Shown here: positions 41,610 to 50,765 of the stretch, piece after piece
Layout of the letters: every line of letters begins with the position of its first letter
Numbering within the stretch: the first letter of the stretch is position 1
Program-made: the position numbers and the translations under genes
The notes under the pieces: generated by a model
The model's input: only the letters and a program-made list of their open reading frames with translations
The model's database searches: none
Told to the model about the DNA's origin: nothing
Source: Planctomycetota bacterium
GTDB taxonomy: Bacteria > Planctomycetota > Planctomycetia > Pirellulales > Pirellulaceae
NCBI GenBank assembly: GCA_026692905.1
Contig: JAPLNL010000022.1
Span: forward strand, 46,931-110,930
Direction of reading: 5' to 3'
Length of the DNA stretch: 64,000 nucleotides

Positions 41610-44600
41610 TTACTGCCTAGAAAGCGGCGTCACCTTCAGCCTCAGTACAACACTGCCTCGCTGGACCACGATCTCCACCTCTTGCCCTACTTTCAATGCT
41701 TCGATGGCATAGGTGTAGTCATAAATATTTTCGACCTTGCGTCCAGCCAACTCAATGATGACATCCTTGGCCTGCACTCCTGCTTTGGACGCGGGCGCAT
41801 CTTTGGTTACACCCGACAGCAACAGCCCCTTGATATCCCCCTGCGAGTAATCCGGAATGGTACCGAGATAGGCCGTCATCATTGCGCGAGCTCCTTGCCC
41901 CTCGGTGATTTGTTGCTCATGAAATTCCGGTATCTCTTTGGAGGTCGCAACGGCCCTCGCCACCAATCCCATCAGCTTAGCGGTCTTGGCGGCTCCCTCG
42001 TAGTTGAGCAACTCCGGAGTATCGCGAGGCGTATGATACTCGGAATGCGAGCCTGTAAACGCAGATAGGATCGGCACCCCTTTGCGAAAGAAAGTACTCG
42101 CGTCGGTCGGCAAGTTGCAATCGCTCTGCAACGTCAACGGTAAGCCAACGACTGCATTGCGTTTCTCGATTTCTTGCGGCCACAAAGGAGACGAACCGAT
42201 CCCTTGCAAAACGAGATTTTCACGCAACCTGCCAACCATATCGAGATTAAAGCAGGCGACCATCGTTGGAGAAAGACTGTCTTCGTTCTTCCCTTTAGGA
42301 AGGTCTGGATACAAAACGAAAAACTGCTTTGCAAAGTAATCAGATCCGAGAAGCCCAAGCTCCTCTCCCGACCAAGCGGCAAACAAAACATCATGCTCAA
42401 GTTTCAGTTTACCCGCACGCTTTTGTACGGCCATCGATTGGGCAATCTCAAGCATCGCCGCAACGCCCGACGCGTTGTCGTCCGCACCGCGGTGCATCCC
42501 TTGTCGCTCTTCGTCGCGAGCCATGCTGGAACTGCTGCCACCTGAGCCCAAGTGGTCGATGTGCGCTCCAATCAGAATCACGGACTTGCTGGGTGTATCT
42601 CCCGCTTGAAGCCGACCGATTGTGTTGACTCCCTCTCCTTGGATTTTGTGGATGTCGACGGTCGCACCTACTTTCACACCTGGCAATTCAAAGCCCATCA
42701 TCATTTCGCCCTTGTCGAGCTCTTTTTGCAAGTCGGCAAGCTTTTCTTCGCTCTTGGTAAACCAGGATTCAGCGACCGCATCAGTAACGCTGAGGGCAGT
42801 GATGCCGGAGCCAGAAAGTTTTCCAGCAACTTTTTCCATCGGGACCAATTGCTGACGAACATTGCTAGTCGGACCGCTGACAAAGATGACTCCCTTGGCC
42901 CCGCGTTCGCGAGCCAACATGGCTTTGTATCGCAAGTCGCTAAACCGAGCAAACTGCTGACGTCGTTCTGGTGTTACCTCCGACGGCATGAGTCGCAACA
43001 TCAAGACCCATTTGTTCTCGACATCCAAGTGCACGTACGAATCGTATTCCGGTTGCCCTTGGTCCTTTGGAGCGACGATCCCATAACCAGCGAAAACAAC
43101 TTCGGTCGGAGCAATCGTTTCTGAATTGGAGAAAACCAACGGTCTCCAGTCTGTATTAAGTGTCAAAGCCTTATCAGCCGAGGTTAACACGTTGCGATCC
43201 TCCAACTCAACCCCAGCAGTGAAAGGAAAACTATGAAAGTAGGTTCCATTGCTGCCTGCAGGTTCAAGGCCTAGCGAGGCCATGTAACTGGCGACATACG
43301 ATGTGGCGAGCTTCTCACCGGCGGTACCTGTCAAACGACCACCCAATTCAGGCCGGCAAAGGTAATCGACGTGGCGTCCAACATCACTTGCACGGTAGTC
43401 CGCGTCATTTGCTTTGACCGCGGCCGCCGCTTCTGCTTTCGCGGATTCAATTTGGCTAATCGAAGGTGGCTTGATTGCGTTGCCATCGACTTTCTCGCCG
43501 GGAGCTCCCAAGCCAAGAGCTTCGCGGGCCGCTTTGTCATTCCACTCGGCCATGAAGATCTGAGATTTCTTGTTGGCCGTTCGATTGGATGTCCACGACA
43601 GTTCCTTGCCATCGGGAGTGAAGACTGGCAAACTGTCGAATCCGTCGGTCGTGGTAACACGAGTTGGAGTGCGGCTACCGTTGGCATCAACCATGTACAA
43701 TTCAAAATTCGCAAAGCCATTAATGTTGGTGCCGAAGATCAGATAATCCCCGCTGGGATGATAGTAAGGAGCCCAGCTCATTGCCCCAATCGTTGTCAGT
43801 CGCTTGACATCCGAGCCATCGATGTTGGCCGTGTAAATTTCGGCTGTGACTCCATCTTCGGAGAAACGCCGCCAGCATATTCGCTTTCCGTCCGGCGAGA
43901 AAAAGGGGCCGCCATCGTATCCGAACTGGTCGGTAATACGAGTTACCTCGGTCCCATCGCTTTTCATGATAAAGAGATCCAACGCCGTTGCAGGATCGGT
44001 TTCAAAGAGGCCTTTCTCTCGCTCGCTCAATGTCGATTGGTAAGCGAGTCGGTTGGAGGAGAAAGCAATGTACTTGCCATCGGGTGAATAAGACGCTTCC
44101 GCATCGTATCCTTGGATGTCGGTCAGCTTCTTGTATTCGCGCGTCGTGCGGTTCCATTCCACCAAGTCGTATTGCTCATCGTAGTCCCAGGCGTAGCGTT
44201 TTTGCTTTCCTTCGGCGCGGTCATCGAGTTCTGCTTTTTGTTTGTTGGCGGATTCGGGATCGAATTGAGTCGAGGCAAAGAGTACGCGGTCGCCATCGGG
44301 ATGGATCCAAGCGCAGGTTGTTTTACCGTAACCAGGTGAAACCCGCTCGACATCGCCCGTTTCCCGATCCATCAAATAGATTTGGTAGAACGGGTTGGAT
44401 TTATCGCGTTCGCTTTGGAACACCATCATCTTGCCATCGCGGCTGAAATATCCTTCTCCTGCACGAATGCCATCGAACGTCAATTGGCGAGTGTTGGTGA
44501 GAAATCGACTCTCCGTTTGCACCTCAGCAGGTGCCTCCGCTTTGGGCGCCGCATCCTGAGCTAAAACGAATTGAAACGAACAAGCTACAAATCCGAGAGC

Positions 44601-44651
44601 CAAAGCACCGATCTGTCTGTTCCACTTTGCGAAAGTTATGCGTATTTTCAT
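41610..44651 (-). CDS. Secreted M28 peptidase with TolB-like propeller, PA and PDZ domains
   Basis: Secreted zinc peptidase of about 1013 residues. The start is set at ATG 44651 so that the signal peptide begins MKIRITFAKWNRQIG; the frame to 44705 adds 18 residues. A TolB/WD40-like propeller fills about 40-385 (YFSRDGKMMVFQSERD, SFSPDGKYIAFSSNR-type blades). A PA-like insert follows (about 470-650). The M28 core shows GAHIDHLGSGG, GADDNASGVAAMLEIAQ, WSGEELGLLGSDY, NLDMVGRL and SHSEYHTPRDTPE as metal and catalytic positions. A PDZ domain ends it (about 915-1013, APASKAGVQAKDVIIELAGR). Probably an aminopeptidase working on exported proteins. A single gene. Confidence 0.9.
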   Translation of the reverse strand: MKIRITFAKWNRQIGALALGFVACSFQFVLAQDAAPKAEAPAEVQTESRFLTNTRQLTFDGIRAGEGYFSRDGKMMVFQSERDKSNPFYQIYLMDRETGDVERVSPGYGKTTCAWIHPDGDRVLFASTQFDPESANKQKAELDDRAEGKQKRYAWDYDEQYDLVEWNRTTREYKKLTDIQGYDAEASYSPDGKYIAFSSNRLAYQSTLSEREKGLFETDPATALDLFIMKSDGTEVTRITDQFGYDGGPFFSPDGKRICWRRFSEDGVTAEIYTANIDGSDVKRLTTIGAMSWAPYYHPSGDYLIFGTNINGFANFELYMVDANGSRTPTRVTTTDGFDSLPVFTPDGKELSWTSNRTANKKSQIFMAEWNDKAAREALGLGAPGEKVDGNAIKPPSISQIESAKAEAAAAVKANDADYRASDVGRHVDYLCRPELGGRLTGTAGEKLATSYVASYMASLGLEPAGSNGTYFHSFPFTAGVELEDRNVLTSADKALTLNTDWRPLVFSNSETIAPTEVVFAGYGIVAPKDQGQPEYDSYVHLDVENKWVLMLRLMPSEVTPERRQQFARFSDLRYKAMLARERGAKGVIFVSGPTSNVRQQLVPMEKVAGKLSGSGITALSVTDAVAESWFTKSEEKLADLQKELDKGEMMMGFELPGVKVGATVDIHKIQGEGVNTIGRLQAGDTPSKSVILIGAHIDHLGSGGSSSSMARDEERQGMHRGADDNASGVAAMLEIAQSMAVQKRAGKLKLEHDVLFAAWSGEELGLLGSDYFAKQFFVLYPDLPKGKNEDSLSPTMVACFNLDMVGRLRENLVLQGIGSSPLWPQEIEKRNAVVGLPLTLQSDCNLPTDASTFFRKGVPILSAFTGSHSEYHTPRDTPELLNYEGAAKTAKLMGLVARAVATSKEIPEFHEQQITEGQGARAMMTAYLGTIPDYSQGDIKGLLLSGVTKDAPASKAGVQAKDVIIELAGRKVENIYDYTYAIEALKVGQEVEIVVQRGSVVLRLKVTPLSRQ

Positions 44652-44969
44652 TGGTATCGATTTCTGAGACGATTGTTGGCCAGAACGAATCCGATCCTTC
44701 GCCATTTAGGTAGGAAAAAGCTAGGATTCATTGTACCGTTGAATTTCAATAGCTGACAATCTGAAATATTGACCTAAGTGGGTAGCGTTTGTTGGCGGAA
44801 GTGCGCGAGCACACCGGTGAAATAGTCGTTTAACGGTCAGCCGTAGGCGTACCGCGTCCCGCCACCGGACGGCTTTCGCCATGCCGCTAAAGCTATCACG
44901 CTTCGGGCTGGGATATTTCGATATACTGAACGCCTTGAATCCAGCACCGTCCTTTCGAATGAGTACGCT
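44652..44969. other. 318-base gap between divergent genes
   Basis: The gap holds the promoters of the divergent M28 peptidase and the ceramidase-like giant. A TATACT box near 44922 is a possible -10 for the plus-strand gene. A GCCGTAGGCGTACCGCGTCC segment near 44840 pairs partly with ACGGCTTTCGCC. No gene seen. Confidence 0.35.
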
Positions 44970-47900
44970 ATGATAGCCGAAATCGGTCACATCCTATCTG
45001 CAAAATGCCTCGGTGGTGTTGCAGTCGTTTTCTTTACGGTTTTACCCGGCATGCTTTCGGCACAGGGGCCGGAACAGGAATGGCAAGTAGGAGCGTCCAA
45101 AGCAGATATCACGCCCGATATGCCTGTTCGTTTAAGCGGTTACGGCTCGCGAACTCAGCCCACGAGCGAGATCGATGACCGACTTTTCGCGAGGGCGATG
45201 TGCCTCAAGCATGGCCAACAGGCACCTCTGATTCTTGTTTCCCTCGATGCCATCGGTCTCTCTGCATCGCTCACCGATCGGATTCATGCCAAACTAAAAG
45301 AACTCTATTCGCTTGAACGCAAACAAGTCGTCCTTTGCACCAGCCACTCGCATACGGGGCCTCAATTGGACGATGTCCTGCCGAATTTGTATTCGACCCC
45401 CCTTACCGAGGACGAACGAACGAGCATGTCCAATATCAGTCGCAAGACCATCGAGGCTGTTGTGAAGGTCGTAGGGGAATCGATCGAGCGAATGAAGCCC
45501 TCAGCGGTGAGCTTTGGAACAGGTCGTGCCGAATTCGCAATCAACCGTCGATTGCTCAAGAACAACGTTTGGAGCGGCTTCGGTACAGTCGACGATGGCC
45601 CTGTCGACCGCAGTGTTCGCTGTATTCACGCCAAGCGGCCCGACGGTTCTACCATTGCCGTAGCCTATCAGTACGCTTGCCACTGCACTTCGATTTCACC
45701 CGAGCTCAATAAAATCAGCGCAGACTGGGCCGGACTATCTGCTGGCTTGTTGGAAGATGCTTTTCGCGCCAACAATTCTCCAGATGCCATCGCCCTGCCC
45801 ATCATCGGCTCCGGTGCCGATGCGAACCCGAATCCACGTGGCAAGTACGAACACGCACAACAGCATGCGAGCGAGATGGCAAAGGCTGTCCAGGCAGTAT
45901 GCGCAGGTCCCACCGAACCGCTTCCGCCTCCTACCTCGCAAGCGTTTCAGTTGGTTGCTATTGCTCCGGAGCGTCCATCCAAAGACAAGCTGAACGAGTT
46001 GGCCAAGAGCCAATCGTATGTCGAACGCAACTTCGCACAGATTATGCTCGACATCTTGAAGCTAAAAAATCGCCTAGCAGAAACTTACCCAGCCCCAGTT
46101 CACTATTGGAGCTTCGGCGATAAACTCGCCTGGGTCTTTATGGGAGGCGAAGTCGTAGTCGACTACCAAATACGGCTCGAAAAAGAACTCAGCCAGTTCC
46201 CCAACGTTTGGGTAGCAGCTTACACGGACGACGTCTTTGCCTACGTCGCGTCGGAACGGGTTCGCAACGAAGGCGGATACGAGGTCGACACATCCATGCT
46301 GTACTACGCCCAACCGGGCCGATGGGTTTCTGGTACCGAGGACCTTATCGTTAGTCGTATCCTCAAGATGGCAAACTCGCAACGATTGCTGGACCAGCCT
46401 TTGTCCCCCGACGCTTCCCTCAAAACCATCCAAATGCCGAAAGGTTGGAAGGTGGAATTGGTTGCCTCGGAACCTTTGGTCGAGGACCCTGTCAACGTTG
46501 CATTTGGGGCCGATGGCACCGTTTGGGTCGTTGAAATGGGCGACTATCCGTCTGGTGGCAACAAGTCAGGGCGTATCAAACGGCTGGTTGATACCGACGG
46601 CGATGGCAAACTGGACTCAAGTTCGATTTTCTTGGATCAGCTTTCGTTTCCAGCTGGAGTTTATCCTTGGCAAGATGGCATTGTGGTGGCTTGTGCCCCC
46701 GACGTTTTCTTTGCTCGAGACACCGACCACAATGGAGTAGCGGACGATCGCCGTGTATTGCTTTCGGGCTTCCCACTCGCCAATCCTCAGCACCGAGTCA
46801 ACGGCTTCACCTACGGCCTGGACCACCGACTTCATATGGGAACCGGTTCCGAGGTCAAGGAAATATTGGAGGTGAAGACAGGCAGGAAACTCCAGGTGAA
46901 CGGCTGCGATCTCAGCATCGACGTCGACAACGGCATCGCCTATCTCGAGACAGGAACAACCCAGTACATTCGTGGTTGTGACGATTGGGGCAACTGGTTT
47001 GGCAACGACAACAGCCACCCCCTCTATCACTATGTCTATGATCGCGAATGGCTTTCGGCGGCTGGAATGCCCGTTCGTTCGCTCTCACAGCACTTGATGC
47101 AGCCTCCAAGCGCTCCGCCAGTTTTCCCGATAAGTCGCGATGCGGATCGGTTCAACGATTTGTTCGCCGCCAACCGGTTTACTTCGGCATGCAGTTCGAT
47201 CTTCTGTCGAAGCCCAGGCGCAACGGATGAAATGCGAGGTTGCGCGATGGTTTGCGAACCGGTTCATAATCTGGTGTCTCGCATTCAGGTCAGCACCAAA
47301 GGAGCCTCTTTCTCTGGCAGTCGGCTCGACGAGGACAAGCAAAGCGAATGGCTGCGAAGCGACGACCCGTGGTTTCGCCCCGTTCGAATCGAAAATGGTA
47401 TTGATGGAACGCTTTGGATCGCAGACATGTATCGCCGAGTCATTGAGCATCCTGAATGGATTCCAGTGGATTGGCAACAGCGCATCGACGTTCGCGCGGG
47501 CGAAAATCTTGGTCGAATCTATCGAGCTTATCGATCCGATTTCACTCCCTACGCAACCTTCGACTGGTCCAAAGCGAATGATGACCGACTGCTTGCGGCG
47601 CTTCAAAGCCCGAGCTCAACGGTAGCCGATATAGCGAGACAGCAATTGATATGGGGCACTAAGAACAAGCTACTCAATCCTTCCAAAGTTACCGTCATCG
47701 CAGATAAGCTTCGACGAATGGCTTCGCAATCCGATCAAGCAATCGTTCGCCTTCGCGCCCTGGCCACGTTGAATGCTTTGGGTCAATGCAACGCCGGCGA
47801 TTGGTTGGTGGCTTGCAAGGACAGCGACAGCCGCGTTGTCCGATGGACGATTGAAACCATGGGCAAACAACACTTGGGTGGCCCCGAAGAGCGTGCTGCC

Positions 47901-49205
47901 GTCATTGCTGCCGCACGATCGGAACTGGCCCAACAATCGCCAGCTTTAGCTCTGCAATTGATTGCATCGCTTTCCTTCGGTCCAGAACCAGTATTCGTTG
48001 AAGTCGGCAAATTGCTCGCTCTCCATGCGGGCGATCCTTGGATCGACAGTGCGATCGCGTTCTTGCCAAAAGAAGGGATCGATACCTTTATCGAGCAGCT
48101 GTTGGCGAACCCAAACGTTCGTAACCGCCCCATGTTGGACCAGCTGATACCGAGAAGCTCAAGGGAGCTAAAACAGCGTCTTCGAAAACAAATTGTCGGA
48201 GCATCGGCCTCCCGTCCTGGTTGGCACTATGCCCTAGCCCGTCAGTTTTCGCAGCAAAAGGATGTTTCGCTCCGATTGGACGACGCCAGTTTCCATCCAT
48301 TGGAAGCCGACGCACTGAAAGCCATTCAGGATTCGCAAGTCGAACAGGCGACACGTCAATCGGCACTTGCTCTGATTCTCTCTAAGGCGGGTGGGCCGGT
48401 CGCGAAAACCGTGGATCGTTTAGTCGAACTCCTCATCGCAGAGCAGGACAAAGACTTCAGCACCGCTTTGACCAAAGGCCTTCTGTCCCTTGGCAAACCT
48501 GCGATTGAAAACGTATTGGGCAGTTGGGACAAGTTGCCGTCGCCAACACGCACAAGCATTCTAGCCGAAGGAATATTGCGTGAGGAAAATGCATTGATGC
48601 TGCTCGAAAAATCAGCGTCCGGAACGATTGAGACCAACGCATTCCAGACTGCACAGATCGAACAGCTGCGAGGCAGCAAGAATGCGGATGTGCGAACCTA
48701 TGTTGAAAAGCTATTCGGTCCCGCACCTGGCTCCGATCGGCTCGCCATTGTGAGCGACTATGTTCGCCGATGGCCTGCCGCGTCTGCTACCAACGCAAAC
48801 CAAGGTGAGACGCTTTACAAAAAACACTGCGCTCAGTGCCATCAAGATAGAACGGATGCCAGTGGCGTCGTTCCCTCAGTTGGACCCAATCTACAATCGT
48901 TATCGGTTTGGCAAAATGACGCTTGGCTCTCTGCCATCTTAGACCCAAATAAAGCGGTTGAGCCGAAATATCGACGCATGAGTATCTTAACCACTGAGGG
49001 GAGCACGCTCATCGGACTCAAGGTCCGCGAGACCGAAGAGAGGATCGAGATTGTGAACGACCAAGGGGCATTGATCAGCCTAGCTCGCAGTTCGATTGAG
49101 GAAATGCGAGAGTCAGAAAAGTCTCTCATGCCAGAAGGATTTGAGAAGGTTCTGACACCGGAAGACGTAGCCAGTCTGGTCACGTTCATACGCAAGTCGC
49201 GGTAG
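44970..49205 (+). CDS. Ceramidase-like domain fused to PVC dehydrogenase propeller, HEAT repeats and cytochrome c
   Basis: Secreted giant of 1411 residues. Residues 1-32 are a signal peptide. Residues 37-470 resemble the N-terminal domain of neutral/alkaline non-lysosomal ceramidases (VGASKADITPDMPVRLSGYG, CTSHSHTGPQLDDV with the family histidines, YACHCTSISPELNKISADWA). Residues about 480-870 are a PVC-type dehydrogenase propeller (DTDGDGKLDSSS, GFTYGLDHRLHMGTGSE). HEAT-like repeats fill about 880-1250, and a cytochrome domain ends it, with heme motif CAQCH at 1287-1291. It shares its last three domains with the protein encoded at 7447-11616. A periplasmic enzyme that hydrolyses and then oxidises one substrate is possible but inferred. 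ATG at 44970 is the only good start. Confidence 0.88.
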   Translation: MIAEIGHILSAKCLGGVAVVFFTVLPGMLSAQGPEQEWQVGASKADITPDMPVRLSGYGSRTQPTSEIDDRLFARAMCLKHGQQAPLILVSLDAIGLSASLTDRIHAKLKELYSLERKQVVLCTSHSHTGPQLDDVLPNLYSTPLTEDERTSMSNISRKTIEAVVKVVGESIERMKPSAVSFGTGRAEFAINRRLLKNNVWSGFGTVDDGPVDRSVRCIHAKRPDGSTIAVAYQYACHCTSISPELNKISADWAGLSAGLLEDAFRANNSPDAIALPIIGSGADANPNPRGKYEHAQQHASEMAKAVQAVCAGPTEPLPPPTSQAFQLVAIAPERPSKDKLNELAKSQSYVERNFAQIMLDILKLKNRLAETYPAPVHYWSFGDKLAWVFMGGEVVVDYQIRLEKELSQFPNVWVAAYTDDVFAYVASERVRNEGGYEVDTSMLYYAQPGRWVSGTEDLIVSRILKMANSQRLLDQPLSPDASLKTIQMPKGWKVELVASEPLVEDPVNVAFGADGTVWVVEMGDYPSGGNKSGRIKRLVDTDGDGKLDSSSIFLDQLSFPAGVYPWQDGIVVACAPDVFFARDTDHNGVADDRRVLLSGFPLANPQHRVNGFTYGLDHRLHMGTGSEVKEILEVKTGRKLQVNGCDLSIDVDNGIAYLETGTTQYIRGCDDWGNWFGNDNSHPLYHYVYDREWLSAAGMPVRSLSQHLMQPPSAPPVFPISRDADRFNDLFAANRFTSACSSIFCRSPGATDEMRGCAMVCEPVHNLVSRIQVSTKGASFSGSRLDEDKQSEWLRSDDPWFRPVRIENGIDGTLWIADMYRRVIEHPEWIPVDWQQRIDVRAGENLGRIYRAYRSDFTPYATFDWSKANDDRLLAALQSPSSTVADIARQQLIWGTKNKLLNPSKVTVIADKLRRMASQSDQAIVRLRALATLNALGQCNAGDWLVACKDSDSRVVRWTIETMGKQHLGGPEERAAVIAAARSELAQQSPALALQLIASLSFGPEPVFVEVGKLLALHAGDPWIDSAIAFLPKEGIDTFIEQLLANPNVRNRPMLDQLIPRSSRELKQRLRKQIVGASASRPGWHYALARQFSQQKDVSLRLDDASFHPLEADALKAIQDSQVEQATRQSALALILSKAGGPVAKTVDRLVELLIAEQDKDFSTALTKGLLSLGKPAIENVLGSWDKLPSPTRTSILAEGILREENALMLLEKSASGTIETNAFQTAQIEQLRGSKNADVRTYVEKLFGPAPGSDRLAIVSDYVRRWPAASATNANQGETLYKKHCAQCHQDRTDASGVVPSVGPNLQSLSVWQNDAWLSAILDPNKAVEPKYRRMSILTTEGSTLIGLKVRETEERIEIVNDQGALISLARSSIEEMRESEKSLMPEGFEKVLTPEDVASLVTFIRKSR

Positions 49206-49218
49206 TCCCGAAGACTAC

Positions 49219-49279
49219 GGGAGAGCGAGGCTCCTGCCGAGCTATTGGCACCATGGCTCGGCAGGAGCCTCGCCCTCCC
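49219..49279. repeat. REP-like palindrome, family A (best copy)
   Basis: GGGAGAGCGAGGCTCCTGCC and GGCAGGAGCCTCGCCCTCCC are near-perfect arms around a 21-base centre. It lies between the convergent giant and zwf genes and probably stops transcription from both sides. Confidence 0.75.
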
Positions 49280-49310
49280 AAGTAACGAATCGCCTGCTCT
49301 CCAACATTCA

Positions 49311-50762
49311 TCAATGCAGTATCGGACAAACATCGAACCAATTGCGGCCTTGCGCATGCATCCATTCGGTACACTGTTCTGGTCCCCACATCCCAGGTTC
49401 GTAGGGATGTAGCGTAGGGGCAGCCGGGCTTTTCCAGGCTGCAATAATTGGGTCGATGATTCGCCATGCTTGCTCGACTTCGTCACTTCGAGCGAACAAA
49501 CCTGGGTCGCCGTTTAACGCATCCAACAAAAGACGTTGGTAAGCATCGGGCAGTTCTTTTCCGGTGCTATCAAACTTGAAATCCAATTCGCTTAGTCTTA
49601 GCTTCATGTCCGAATCGGGTACTTTGGACTGGAAATACAGTTGCAAGCCTTCGGCTGGTTGAATCTGAATGACGATTCGGTTTGCTTCCGGTCGAAACGA
49701 TTTTTGTTCGCCGAAGAGCATGTGCGGTGGCTCTCGGAACTGAATCACAATTTGCGTGGAACGACAGCTCATGCCCTTGCCGCTTCGCAGATAAAACGGC
49801 ACACCTTTCCATCGCCAGTTGTCGATATAGAGTTTCAATGCGGCAAAAGTTTCGGTTTGGCTGTCGTCCGGGATTCCTTGCTCCTCGCTGTAGCCTGTGT
49901 ATTGGCCTCGTACACCGAACTCGGCAAAGTCGCTACCTTTGTAAGGTCGAACGCTTTGGAGTACTTTGACTTTTTCGTCTCGGACCATCTCTCCGGTGTA
50001 TCGGACCGGGGCTTCCATGGCAGTGACCATCATCAATTGCAAGATATGATTTTGAAACATATCGCGCAAGATACCGGCCTTGTCGTAATAGTCTCCACGT
50101 CGGCCCACTTTGACTTCTTCTGCAACGGTGATCTGGACGTGATCGACGTAGTTTCGATTCCAAAGCGGTTCAAAAATGGTGTTACCAAATCGGAATACCA
50201 GAATATTTTGAACGGTCTCTTTACCCAGATAATGATCGATTCGATAGATTTGATCCTCTCGGAAGGTTTGGTGAATCGATTCGTTCAGAACCTTTGCGGA
50301 TGCGAGATCAGTTCCGAATGGTTTTTCGATCACTACACGTCTCTTGCCGTCCTTTTCCAAATGGAGGCCAGCTTTACCCAACTGAGTAATCGCGGCCGCA
50401 TACAGTTGGGGCATCGTTGAGAGATAGTAAACTCGGTCGGTCGTTTGGGAGCCTTCCACTTCCGTCAAGAAGGATGCCAATTTATGGAAATCGTCTTCGC
50501 TACCGATATCGCCAGGTTGGTAGAAAATATTTTGCGAAAACGCTTGCCAGCTTTCGTTGTTGAAGTCTCCCTTCACGAACTTGGCAGTAGACTCGGTCAG
50601 CTGGGCTCGCCATTGCTCCGAGGTAAATGCGCTTCGAGAAACCCCGACAATTCGAGTCGGGTTTGGCAATCGCCCTCGTTGGAATTGGCGATACAAAGCG
50701 GGGATGAGCTTCCGGCTCGTTAGGTCGCCGGAAGCTCCAAAGATCACCATCGTATGCGACAT
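49311..50762 (-). CDS. zwf: Glucose-6-phosphate 1-dehydrogenase
   Basis: Oxidises glucose 6-phosphate with NADP+ in the first step of the oxidative pentose phosphate pathway. The 483-residue protein has the nucleotide motif MVIFGASGDLTSRKLIPALY (residues 5-24), the active-site stretch RIDHYLGKETVQNILVFR near 175-192, EKPFGTDLASA near 146, and the C-terminal RLLLDALNGDPGLFARSDEV. Length is normal. It starts 3 bases after the stop of the SurA-like gene, so the two are very probably cotranscribed. No pgl or gnd gene is adjacent. Confidence 0.97.
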   Translation of the reverse strand: MSHTMVIFGASGDLTSRKLIPALYRQFQRGRLPNPTRIVGVSRSAFTSEQWRAQLTESTAKFVKGDFNNESWQAFSQNIFYQPGDIGSEDDFHKLASFLTEVEGSQTTDRVYYLSTMPQLYAAAITQLGKAGLHLEKDGKRRVVIEKPFGTDLASAKVLNESIHQTFREDQIYRIDHYLGKETVQNILVFRFGNTIFEPLWNRNYVDHVQITVAEEVKVGRRGDYYDKAGILRDMFQNHILQLMMVTAMEAPVRYTGEMVRDEKVKVLQSVRPYKGSDFAEFGVRGQYTGYSEEQGIPDDSQTETFAALKLYIDNWRWKGVPFYLRSGKGMSCRSTQIVIQFREPPHMLFGEQKSFRPEANRIVIQIQPAEGLQLYFQSKVPDSDMKLRLSELDFKFDSTGKELPDAYQRLLLDALNGDPGLFARSDEVEQAWRIIDPIIAAWKSPAAPTLHPYEPGMWGPEQCTEWMHAQGRNWFDVCPILH

Positions 50763-50765
50763 GAA

